This document shows positions 32,408 to 43,300 of a DNA stretch of 64,000 nucleotides, in pieces. Both the position numbers and the translations under genes were made by a program. A model generated the notes under the pieces. That model saw only the letters and a list, made by a program, of their open reading frames with translations. It ran no database searches and was not told where the DNA came from. The DNA is from Halictus rubicundus (Eukaryota > Arthropoda > Insecta > Hymenoptera > Halictidae), in contig NC_135158.1 of assembly GCF_050948215.1 (NCBI RefSeq), positions 2,341,822 to 2,405,821 of the forward strand. Direction: 5' to 3'. Position 1 is the stretch's first letter, and the number at the start of each line of letters is the position of its first letter.

Positions 32408-32620
32408 GACACACGCACTATCTCCACGCGCGGGTTGGAGCGGGTACTCGACATGGTCGTCGCCGTTTACTGGCGCCTAGCAGTCCGCTCACGGTTTTTA
32501 CTTTGCACCGGACGTGCGCGCAACATCGTAATAATCACTCCGGCACACAATCGTTCTTTCTCATGCGCACTATCCCAACGCACGGGTCGGGTCGGGTACC
32601 GGCCGTGAGGCGATCGTCGA

Positions 32621-35600
32621 CTACTGAGCGGGGACGCATCGCTGTCTGCCCTTGACGCCAGTCTCCTTCCTGTAGCCCTGATTACAGATGCAGTAGTTGG
32701 GAAGGGTGCAGACGCCGTTAGGGCATCCGCCGACGCAGACGGGCAAGCACCTGAACGGGTCGTGCGGGTCCATGATGTACCCGCGTTTGCAGCGGCACTG
32801 ATTGAGGCCGACGCACTCGCCGTTCAGACAGGGAGACTCGCAGATAGGTTCGTTCGATTGCGGGAATCTGGGCGGGACGCAGCGACCGGACTGCGGGTCG
32901 TGCGTGTACCCGGCCTCGCACATGCAAAGGTTCGGGCCGACGCACCTACCGTACTGGCCGCAGCCGTTCGGACACATGACGGGGGACTCTGTGGGTCTTG
33001 GCTCGGGACACCTGCCAGTCTCCGGGTCCACGACGAGTCCGTAATCGCATATGCAGAGATCGGGTCCGACGCAGACCCCGTACGACCCGCAGCCGTTCCT
33101 GCACTGGAACGAGCTCACCGCCGGCACGCACCTGCCGGTGTCCGGGTCCACTCGAGAGCCCACGTCGCACACGCACCTGTTCGGGCCCACGCAGGTCCCG
33201 TTCGCACCGCAACCGTACCTGCACAGGGGCCCGGTACTCGACTCGCCAGTCAGGGGCACGCAATCGCCGCGCGAATCGCGAGCGAACCCGATCTTGCATT
33301 TGCACACACCTGGTGGAACGCACTCGCCGTTCGGGCATCCTTGCCGACATTCCAGGAAACAGCTGCCGGAACCGTCAGGTCTGTAGCCCGGCAGACAGTT
33401 GCACACTCCCGGACTGGTGCAAATGCCGTTCAAGCATTCTCCAGGACACTGCGGCACGCAATCGTCCGTCGAATCGCGAGCGTACCCGATCTTGCAGTTG
33501 CACACACCTGGTGCAACGCACTCGCCGTTCTGGCATCGAGAACATTCCGGGACGCAACGGCCGGAAGCATCATTCGTGAAACCCGGACTGCAGCTGCACA
33601 CACCTGGCGCAACGCATTCGCCGTTGTTGCATCCTTGAGGACACTGCGGCACGCAATTGCTAACCTGGTCCAGACCGAAGCCTTGCTTGCAGTTGCACAC
33701 TCCTGGAGCCACGCACTCGCCGTTCGGACAGCCCCGGGGACAGTCTGGCACGCAGCTGCCGGAGGGGTTCAAGGTGAAACCTGAATTGCACCTGCACTCG
33801 CCTGGGGAAACACATTCTCCTCCCACGCAGCCGTTGGGACAGCTGGGAGCGCAGGTCTCGCTGTCTCCCGGCGGGTTCGCGTACCTGAAGAGCGTGGAAT
33901 ATTTAGTAATGACAAACGTTGACACGTATGCAATTCATATATCAAGAATCCAGAATCTCGTTGTTCGTTCACAGAATATATTGGTTACAGTGTCGCCCGA
34001 TTTGGCGAACAAGATTTATTCAGGAAAAAGGTTATGCTTTCTCAATGATGAAATGTCTAACATACCCTTCGCGACAGGTGCACACGCCAGGCGCAGTGCA
34101 CTCTCCGTTGCGACAGTTCTCGCAGGCAGGCACGCACATCTTCGGTTCGATCAGGTATTCAAGGTCCGGAGAGGGTTGCAGCACGTAGCCAGGTTTGCAC
34201 CTGCAGACCCGAGGAGCCACGCAGTCGCCGTTGTTGCAACCACCGGGGCAAATCGGCTTGCACTCGCCGTTCACCTCGTCGTAGCCCAACTTGCAGGCAC
34301 ACACGTCAGGGGAGAAACAGTACGCGTCCTTCTTGCAGGGCATTTGGCAGAAAGGCATGCATACGCCATCTTGAGGGAACCAGTTCTTAGGGCAGCTGCA
34401 CTGGTCCGGCGCGATGCACTTGCCGCCGAAACAACCCTGAGAGCAGCGTGGCTCGCAGGAGTCGGACGTTGCGTTTTTCTGGTAGCCTTCGCAGCAGTCC
34501 AGGATAGTGATCAATCCGTTCGTCTGAAATGGATTTTTCAATGGAATTTCTGGGACCATTGCTCGAAACAGTTGGAGAAATTTTAATTGGCATGCACATT
34601 TTTGACTCGCACATTTTTTAACTGGTTAAGTAGGAATTGAATGTGTAGCTTTTTTTAACACGTTCGCTACCACTTATTTCGTGGCTTGCCTTCTTAAAAG
34701 TTTCATGCAATGGAAAAATGTAATACAGTTCTTGAATAGTTTACTGCATACTACGACTTTAACGCTAGGTTTACGGAGCACTAAACGTAAGTATTTTACA
34801 TATCAATATCAATAACGAGAATTTATCTATCCCTTTCAGCCTTTTTCTATAATATATATCCAAAGAAATACATTTTTTTTAATAATTCCTCGTGGATGCA
34901 ACGTTATAATCTCAATAATCGTAGATTAAAAATATTAGGACGCGTCCCGTGAACCTAGTGTTACATAGCAAAAGTGTAAACTTGAGTATATTTTTAAGTA
35001 AATTGTGTGGTAGAGAACGCGTCGTATATGATTACTATGTAAGTAAAATTGAGATAACCAAAATGTTATCACTGGCAATGTAGATATAGTTTATACTACA
35101 CATTATAATACTAGATACCACGACACAATTAAATGTAAAAGTTATTCGTTGCATTGAGAAAGAACTGAAAAGTTTCTGGAAGGCGATAGTGAACTCCAAC
35201 GACGAATTAACTCGTCATCTACAATCGACATGAATAGTTCACATTCTCTGAAAAAATTTGTGAGTCGTCTCGAGTAAGTTTCGATCGAAGAGGTATGCAT
35301 TTACCGTTCCGTCGTCAGGTGTTGCTGTCGAGGGAAGAGTGTTATGTGGAAACTGTCTCGTGACGTTCAAAGCCACCGCATCTGCGTAGCTGGAAACACA
35401 CACATACATACGTAGTATGAAAACATAAACGGATCAACGAGCTCACGTTGCCGTGATAACGAGGGGGCCAAAGGTTACGCGTTCTTACGCGAACATCGGA
35501 CGCTGCGTTTCAATCTATTATAAGCAATTTGAGCAACGCGCTCGGAACAGGCCCGCTCGGCCCGGTTCTCGAACGTTCGCGTTTGCGCCTGCATTCTTCA

Positions 35601-36292
35601 AAATTTCCCAAAACTTCTGCAACATACGCTCGCTCAAACGAGGTCTTTGTTTAAAAAAATCAGTCCACCGATTATTTCAGAAACAATTTCGAAAAATTAT
35701 ATTTTCTTCAGAGCGTTACCAGGTTTTAACCCTTTGCACTCGAAGCTACATTTTAACTGCAAAATCAAGACATTTCTTCGAACCCAGAACATATTCTGTC
35801 TAATCGATAGATTACAGTCGAGTTTAATAATAATCTTTTGAATAATGCTGTGACAATTTCTAGTGGCGCCTCCGACAAAAAGTGTAACAGTTCATGCGGA
35901 TATTTCTGCGGACTTTTTTATCTTCTTAACAAAATGATGCCGAGTCTCGAAACTCAGGCTCTTTCCAATTTGCACCAGAGCCACGTGTACAATTTTGAGC
36001 AGTCGTTTCCGGAAACGTTTCGAGCCCTGACCGTGGAAGAGCTCGAAGGTTTGAAGGATCGATTTGGGGGAGAAAGCACGTGCGCAAAAGCAGATGTAAC
36101 TCACGGCATGGTCTTGTAGCAAAGTCCAGCGATGGTGGTGGCATTGTTAGCGCCTCCCTGGCTCGGTCTATTCCCTTTGACACCTGTGCGGGTCCGATGC
36201 CCACCTTTCACGCCCTCGACCGCCATTGTGTCGGCGGCGAAAAGCGCGAGCAACGACGCGCATACGATTACCGTCGTCCGCATGTTGATCAT
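32621..36292 (-). CDS. nimB: Nimrod B-type secreted NIM/EGF-repeat protein
   Basis: Soluble relative of the Nimrod phagocytosis receptors, probably a haemolymph bacterial-binding or opsonin-like protein (role inferred from the family). Four exons from the right: 36292-36105, 35389-35305, 34523-34066, 33884-32621; 664 residues. Start ATG 36292 gives signal peptide MINMRTTVIVCASLLALFAADTMA. A short Gly/Arg-rich stretch and an N-terminal region precede the NIM motif CCEGY at 101-105. About 15 repeats follow. The first ten have the form CxxxCPxGCxNGECVAPGVCxC. Three later ones form a second class (CxNGCGxxGxCVGPxxCxC...DPxTGRC). Two more of the first type close the protein, which ends CVPAQ at a TAG. 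There is no membrane helix or GPI-type tail. The last exon is unusually long (1264 bp) and holds eleven repeats without an intron. Confidence 0.92.
34524..35304 (-). other. Intron 2 of the NimB-type gene
   Basis: 781 bp, AT-rich, non-coding. It contains an aacgctaggtttacgg phrase (34750) that recurs with variations elsewhere in the window. Confidence 0.7.
35390..36104 (-). other. Intron 1 of the NimB-type gene
   Basis: 715 bp, non-coding. It contains the dispersed phrase aaccctttgcactcgaag near 35730. Confidence 0.7.
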
Positions 36293-37850
36293 CTGAGCGC
36301 GGATAGAAGACTGGTTTCTTATTTTCGTGCGGAGCGCGATCACATCAATCCTGATAACACCGAGCCGAGCCGGGGTCACACCGCCTTTACCATCTTCCAG
36401 CGATCCCGACTGCGTAGTTGTTCGCAGAAATGTTTATGGATCCGCCAGTGGCGAAACTGACCGAGTTCATAGAAATCCGCTTCCGAACGGCCACAGGGAC
36501 CACCGACCGGCCAGATTTTTCTCTCCTCGCTTTCCTCGAACCACGCAGAAGCACACCGTTCGCAATAGTCCGCAAATTTCCAATGACACCGGACACAGAC
36601 TCTTTGGACCCTGACATCATCTTCTGCTTCTTAGAATCCCTCCCGTCGGAACCGCTTTTGCATTACGGTTAGATATTAAACAGGGAAATGTTTAACAGAT
36701 GTTTGCTGCTGGTGACCTTGGATTGCTCGCGGAGGAAGCAGTTTCCATTGTGTGCTTATGTTTCTTGCGTCCGCCTTAGGATTTACATCGTGTAGGCTCC
36801 CGTCAGAACTATTTTCGTTTCGAAGGATAGAAATATGCAGTTTGTCTTGTTAGGTGTCGGTTAGCATCCGAGACCTTGGGTCTCGTGCAGGTGGAATAAA
36901 TCAGCTGGCGAGACCGTGTCATTTTTCTTCTTGCACTATTCTTCAGGATTTCCCGGAGATCTTGACCTGATGACTCCCTTGTCATGGCCGCCGTGGTTTC
37001 AGAATTGATTTTGTAGCATAAAAGAGTTTAATTTTCGGTTGCTTGATGGTACTGAATGGACCATACCGACTGTACCCAGACATTATGATTGCACTGTGAA
37101 TTCTACGCGTTTATGACAAAAATGGGTCCAACAGTGAAGACATTGGAAGCATGTAAAAATGATTTTCATCCTATTCAATGCGGAAGAAAAGAAAACAATT
37201 CTCTATTTCGGGTGGAAAATTTGTATTTCGCATAAAAATCCGCAGCTACGTTTCAGCCGTCTCGTTAGGCGTTCGCAATTAGCATCGGCGATCTAAAATA
37301 AAGTCTCGCGTCATCTCTATCAGTATTCCTCGGGACTTGTTTCTTCCGCGGGGAGTCTTCGGACCTGCTGCTAACGAGTCTCAGTCGTAACAATTTCTCT
37401 CGCTAAATTAGAATATCGATGAACCATCTACGAGCCAGCAAACTGCATTCGACCGCTGCACGCCGATCAATCGTAACGCCTCGACCTCGGTCTACGAAAC
37501 ATCCAGGCCCCGTTAAACAATGTCGATGCATCCCCTTTAATTGGTACAAAGGCGGCCGGCTGAAAAACCTGCAGCATCTGGCGCGTTGCGTTTATGCAAT
37601 CCTCCGATACCGTTCGACAAAGGACGCGATTCGTGTACGGCCGACAGACGAATCGGTAGTCCGCGAAGCGCGATGGCCACCTAGTGTTCCATTTTCTATT
37701 TGCGTTTGCAATCGAACGCTCGGAGCTGCGGGAACGTAATAAAAACGAAGAATCGTTCCGAGAGTCCGATTTCGTGGGCGAGAAACCGAACGGGTTGCGA
37801 TTCCCGATCGAGATAGCATCGCGTAAGAGCCCGATACTGCAAAGTGAAAC

Positions 37851-37899
37851 GCGTGCGTGCGTGCGTGCGTGCGTGCGTGCATGCGTGCGCGCGCGCGCG
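37851..37899. repeat. (GCGT)n / (GC)n microsatellite
   Basis: GCGT tetranucleotides, one ATGC interruption, then GC dinucleotides; Z-DNA-prone sequence. Confidence 0.95.
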
Positions 37900-39099
37900 C
37901 TGCAATGCGTAAATACGATGCACGCGGCACGTTACGTTGCGAGGCATGCGACGCATTATTGCAATCGCAATTGCGGGTCGTCCGGCTCTTTCTCGTTCTC
38001 GTTCGACGCAGTTTCTCGATGCACCCGGCCGATTCATTAAGAATTTATTATTATCGATGATGTCAGCGGGTAAGTGCAGCCTCGGGAGCCGCGGGGCCCG
38101 GTTATCTGCGCTCGTTGATAAGCTAAGTGCAATCTCCGAGCTGCAACCAGGAGCAGACTGATGATTCCGATGCGCGTTGAATCATCGACTAGCTGACTAT
38201 TCTTCTTTGGTGTCGTTCGCGTCTTTGGTAGGTTCACGAGGATCTCTGGTCGCCAGAAGCCTCCACGGATCGTTGCGCTAGATCGCAACGAATCTCGAGC
38301 GGCCTCTCGGATCGGCGGTGTTTATCTGGCCCGATCTTTCAGAGTGTTCCGGAGAAGCCTAATCTCGGCCCGTTGCTGGCTAATCCACGCGCTCCACTTT
38401 CCTGGTCGTCGATATCGCGAGCTGTCCATTCATAAAGTTCACGACACGACCTCCCGGATAACTTCCGCTGGAACTTCGGCTGACTCCACGGATAATTTCA
38501 GAACAACGTCGGTCGCTATCGGCCGTAAAAATAGAACGCTAGAACCTGGCCCCCGTCGTTAAAATAATCCGATTCTGTCGCAATTAACGCGATGTAACGC
38601 TGATCAACGGCCAAGTGCCGGACCGCTATCGGTCTAAGTGACCGGTTGAACGCTATCATAATTTGCTGTTCCCGGCTCGGACGCTCCGAAATATTTCGCA
38701 ATGACTCCGCTATTGACTCGACCAACGCTGACAATTAGTCAGGCCGCTCTGTCTCATCCGCGAGCTCCGTTCTCCATCCTCGAACTCTGACCTGGCTGTA
38801 CCGGCCCTTGCGAATCCTAATCGCTGTTGTACCGAGGTACTGAACTTATATTACATTGACTAACAGGCTCGCGTGTCCACGGCTGACGTAAATGCACCCG
38901 GGGGGCTCGATGGCCACGCTGACGTCAACGGGGCCCGGGGAAAAGTTGTCTTGTCGCGGTACACGCCCCAACGGATAATCTAATCGGCGATGTTTTTCTG
39001 CCAGTCTGCAGCCTCGTGTCCACTCGACGACACGGTTATTGAGCAGTGAAACTTTCCGGAGCGTTGGAAGTCGATTCGACCGTCTGGGATCGATGGCAG

Positions 39100-39900
39100 C
39101 AGAGATCGCTCCGTGGGGCATCGCTCTGGCTCCGTTGGGAGCGGTGACATCGCCAAGAATTGAAGATCTTGTCGAGAAAAATGCGATGAGAATATGTTTA
39201 ACCCGTTTTTAATTCGCAAGATGAGATATTGTGGAATATTTATTTGCCACTGGGGCAAGGATTGCCCCGTGGGGCACCGTTGGGGGCAACAAAGCCACGC
39301 CTACTTAGCTAAATGGTGTATCCACAGAAAAACACTCTGATAGAATTTAAATAAATTCAGACTGTTTTATATTGATCGAACTCAGACATGAGTAATCGTA
39401 GGAACACGGATGGCCCCGTGGGGCACCGCTGGGGACAACAAAGCCACGCCTACTTAGCTAGATGGTGTATCTACAGGAGAACACTCTAATAAGATTTAAA
39501 TAAGTTCAGACTGTTTTATATTGATCTAACTCAGACACTGGCCTGGTTCCAATAAAAGCAGACAGGCTTCATCCTATCAAATTGGCAAGATGGAACGTTT
39601 CTTTCCCATCAATGAATCTCACTTGCCCCAGGGGGCAAACTCCAGTGATCTAAGAGAAAACGAGCAAGTATCATCTGTTCATTGAACTCGAAGTCAAGAA
39701 TTCGGAATTGCACGTGAAGCCAGATTGCCCCACGGGGCACACGGCTGGCTCCCAGGAGACCGACGAAACCACGCCCACTCGAGCCATTCTGCACTACCAC
39801 GCGAACGCTAAAAGTCTCGGATCTGCTTAACAACTTTCTCCGGGATCACTTGCCCCGAAACATTGCCCCGGGGGGCAATCGCGAGCAGCGAGGCGCCCCG
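39100..39900. repeat. Minisatellite of about 150 bp with TGCCCC...GGGGCA dyads
   Basis: Two clear copies share gcaacaaagccacgcctactt at 39286 and the equivalent 151 bp later, ending in cagactgttttatattgat. More diverged copies are marked by dyads such as ttgccccgtggggca near 39261, 39411, 39721 and 39861. A related array lies at 55020-55800 in the opposite orientation. Confidence 0.8.
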
Positions 39901-40030
39901 GCAGGATCTACGGTCACGTGGACAGGCGACAGAAGGATCGATCGCAGTCACGTTCAGCCTTGCACACTGGACGAGTCCCGCGTAAGGTCGTAAACCAGTC
40001 CGGTCGGATTTTTCTCGGTCCGTAGACGAG

Positions 40031-40090
40031 CCGAACGGAGCCGAGCAGAGCTGAGCGGAGTGGAGCGGAGTGGAGCGGAGCGGAGTCGGC
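40031..40090. repeat. GGAGC pentanucleotide repeat
   Basis: Roughly eleven units of gagcggagtg/gagccgagca type, purine-rich on the plus strand. Confidence 0.85.
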
Positions 40091-40319
40091 TCTCTCACAT
40101 CCGCCTCCGGAATCGCACGTGAGATCGTGACTGGAACAATGGCACGCGAACGCCTCTGGCGCGACAGTTTTCTCGGCGACCTCTCTTCCGTGAAACCGAC
40201 CGGCCCTGGAAAAACGCGAAGCCGCCGCCGGCTGCTTTCTTAACGGATTAATTGAGCTAGATCGCTGGATCGCGCGGCTCGGCCGGCCCGTGTCGATCCT
40301 CGATCGATCGGCATCCTGG

Positions 40320-43300
40320 TCACGCGCTCTTGCGCGGACACATCGGGCTCGATTGCAGAGGAATCTCGTCGTAGATGTGCTCCGGGGTCGTCTCGCAGCC
40401 GAACGTTTGCAGGCGGATCCGAGTCGACGGAGGACGGTCGTAGTGGTCGTCCTGCAGGAAATCTGGACAGAAGAATTTTTTCTAATTTTTTCGAAGCTCC
40501 AATCGACGTTATCGACATGTTCGTTTTCACATGTGCCAAGTATCTTACTCGAATTCGGCTCGGCGCCTTAACTTTTCCTAGAAGCATAATGGGGCTGTCA
40601 CAAAGAGCGTTTTTCCAACTTTAATTCGAGCCCTCAAATGTTTTTAAATTCCCACGGAAACGGAATGTTCGAAGCGATATTTTATCCACGCCTAATGCGA
40701 AAGGGGGGAATTTTTTTTCCAAAGAAACTGTAAGATACAATGAATGTAGAATATAACAAAATTTTCTTATAGTGCTTTCAACAGGCCACCTGTGGCAGCC
40801 TTGCGAAACGAGGACGCTGATGGATAGATTGTGGTTGTTTATGGAAATATGGATTTCCACAGAGTACTTTCTGGAGACCGAAGACAACGATAGCGTTCTG
40901 TATTCCACCACAGGTCGATTTGCAATTTAAAAAAGACAAAAATCTCGGTACACTTTCTTAAACCGTTACTCTCGACCATTCTGCAGAGGCTCCAAGAAAA
41001 TGCATGCAAACACTCGCAACAAGATCGGCGATCAAACGGGCAACTTACCGCGCAGAGTGCCGGATATTCGAAGGCCGATGGTGGCAGCGCCGTTCGCATA
41101 ATTGCAGGCGGGATCGATGCCGGGGATCGTGAGTATAGCGCCAGCCTCGGGGGTGGACGTGAAGAACGCCGGGATCTCTCTAACAGGGGACTCTGAAATT
41201 CGAAACGGAAGGATTTCGAAGAATCTCTCGGCGAGGAAATATCCGCGAGCAATATTTTAAATAGGATTGCAGGCGAAAAAGCTCCGAGAAGGGAGAAACG
41301 GCACGAGAGAAGCGATCTAATCCGACGGCGAGTAATCCACGCCTCGGAACGGTTCAAGATGGCCGCGATAGGATTACAAGGATGAGATCGGGGTCAAGGG
41401 CGACCGGATTTCACCGAGACCCGTGGAAAAGCTGGATTCGAACGTGCTGATACTCACGGGGCAAGGTGTTCGCCAGGGAGGGGCTCCTCTTGTCTATGGT
41501 GCCGGTGTTTTCTTGGCCCTTCGTCTTCTCGACCTCGTAGATCGAGACTCTGGCCGACTCGAGCAGCTTCGAACGCATGTGCAGCACCATCACCACTGCC
41601 ACCGAGGTCAGGCCCAGCGAGATGATCGAAGCCACCACGATTAGGGCGATGTCCAATGGGATTGAAGGCAGGTGCATCAAGTCTGAGAAAAAGTTGATTC
41701 GTTTGAACAGGGTTTGGAGAGAATGCGAGACCTATCTTACTAGGATCTACACTGTCAGACAGAAAATATTTAGAAAGTATGTATTAGACTTAAACCCTCG
41801 ATAATAGAGGTGTTTTGCTAGAGAAGGTGATCGGCAAACAAAATCTTATTAAACTGACTACGAGAGATAAAAGATTGATTGATAGTCAGAGACCTAAACC
41901 TTCGATAATAGTTAGCTAGGAAAGGGTGCAAGTCTCATAGATCTTGTCACGCGGTTCATGAACCGGGAAAGGTTTGCGAAACTATGATCCAGACCTTCGA
42001 TAAGTAGTTTGCTAGAAGGGATCGAGCCAAATCTTATTAAAGAGACTGTGGAACACAAAAGATTGGGAAACTATAATAGAGATAGTTAGCTAAAATAGTG
42101 TGCACACACAGGAAGTTACGTGTGATCACACGCCGTTTACGCCGTTGTGTGTGATCACACAAGAAGTTACGAGGTCTATGAACCCGAGGTCTGTGTTTGT
42201 TTCGCAGAAGATCAAAGGTGGACAGGGATACACCGAACCCGCTCTTCTTCCCATTTTCCTCGCGCCGAACCCGGTTTCCATGGTTACCTTTGTGAATATT
42301 CTTCACGTAATCCGATTTCAGCGACGGGATCTCGTGCAAATGACCCTCTCCGTCGTCCCGGTGTCCGAGAAACGGGTTCTTCATCGCGAACTTGTCCTTC
42401 TCCAGGTTCCTCCGTCCTTCCGGGACCGAGACCAGGACGATCACGGGCCTGGCGGTGCTCGAATGACCGTCTTCGGTCGTCTGCGTCCTAGTTTTAGGCT
42501 GATCCCGGGTCGTTTCCGGGCTCGTTGTTTTCGGGAGATTATCCGTCGCGACGAACGCCTCGTCCATGGCTAGATTCCGAAATAGAGAAAGACCGGGTAC
42601 AATCCCATTTCCATCGGCGAAACGGATTCGGTTCGACTCGGTGCCGAAACGATCCCTCGATCGTTACATCGTCGAAAGAGAGACATTCAGAATAGTTAGA
42701 CGTGTCCAGGATTTTATACTGCTATACTTCTGTAACCGTTACTGCACAGTTGATTGGTCCCTCCTATCGATTCTTTCCAATTTCATTTTCCATCGATTTT
42801 CGCGCGTTTATAACCGAAATGAGTAGCTGCATTTTGAAACGGGAGAAAGATTATTTTTTGATAAGTGGCAATTTTTATGTTTTAGTTTAGAGATCCACCG
42901 TGAAATGATTACTCCAGCGGGAACTTCGGCGTGTGGAAACGAGAGTTTAAAACACAACTTTCCGGCAGAGCTAATATTGAACAGGATCAACAGTTGCACC
43001 ACGCGAGTCAATATTTGACTTCGGTCTTTTTACCTTCCGTCACCGTTCCCGTCGTCTCGGTGGTATCGGTAGGCGACGTGGATCCCTCTCGATCACCGGG
43101 GAGCGTGATGTTGGCAGCCTCCGCGGTTTCTTCGGGATGCCGTCCGGACTCGATGCACACGCCTGTCTCGGCATCGCACCTGTTGTCGCCGCAGTCGCAC
43201 GGAAATGCACACCTCGGTCCCCAGCGGCCTTCCGCGCAGGACTCGTTGCACCTGGAAGGTAAACGCGCGGTTACGCGTGCGAACAGGTCCGATCGAGATG

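Larger units (their letters stand above)
32036..32620 (-). promoter_or_regulatory. Compact intergenic region: NimB 3' UTR and NimC promoter
   Basis: Only 585 bp separate the NimB stop codon from the NimC start codon on the same strand. A minus-strand AATAAA at 32246-32241 fits the NimB poly(A) signal, leaving about 200 bp for the NimC promoter and 5' UTR. A (TC)n(AC)n microsatellite (32368-32405) and a duplicated segment around ttactggcgcctagcagtcc (near 32281 and 32467) lie in the NimB UTR part. Confidence 0.55.
36293..40319. other. Intergenic region between NimB-type and NimA genes
   Basis: No gene seen. It holds a (GCGT)n run at 37851-37899, a diverged minisatellite with GC-rich dyads at 39100-39900, and a GGAGC-type pentanucleotide run at about 40031-40090. 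The promoter of the NimB-type gene should lie just right of 36292, and the NimA 3' UTR just left of 40320. Confidence 0.6.
41683..42287 (-). other. Intron 6 of NimA
   Basis: 605 bp, non-coding. It contains a 102-bp tandem repeat (41785-42090) and a pair of perfect palindromes (42119-42161). Confidence 0.7.

Noticed and set aside
32762..33784. 340-codon open frame on the plus strand
   Set aside because: It is exactly antisense to the NimB last exon. It is open only because the Cys/Gly/Pro-rich codons leave few stops in reverse, and it has no domain.
40839..41357. Reading NimA exon 41192-41049 in the other open frame
   Set aside because: It gives an Arg/Pro/Ser-rich string with poor codon bias and does not match the phase-1 join from exon 7.
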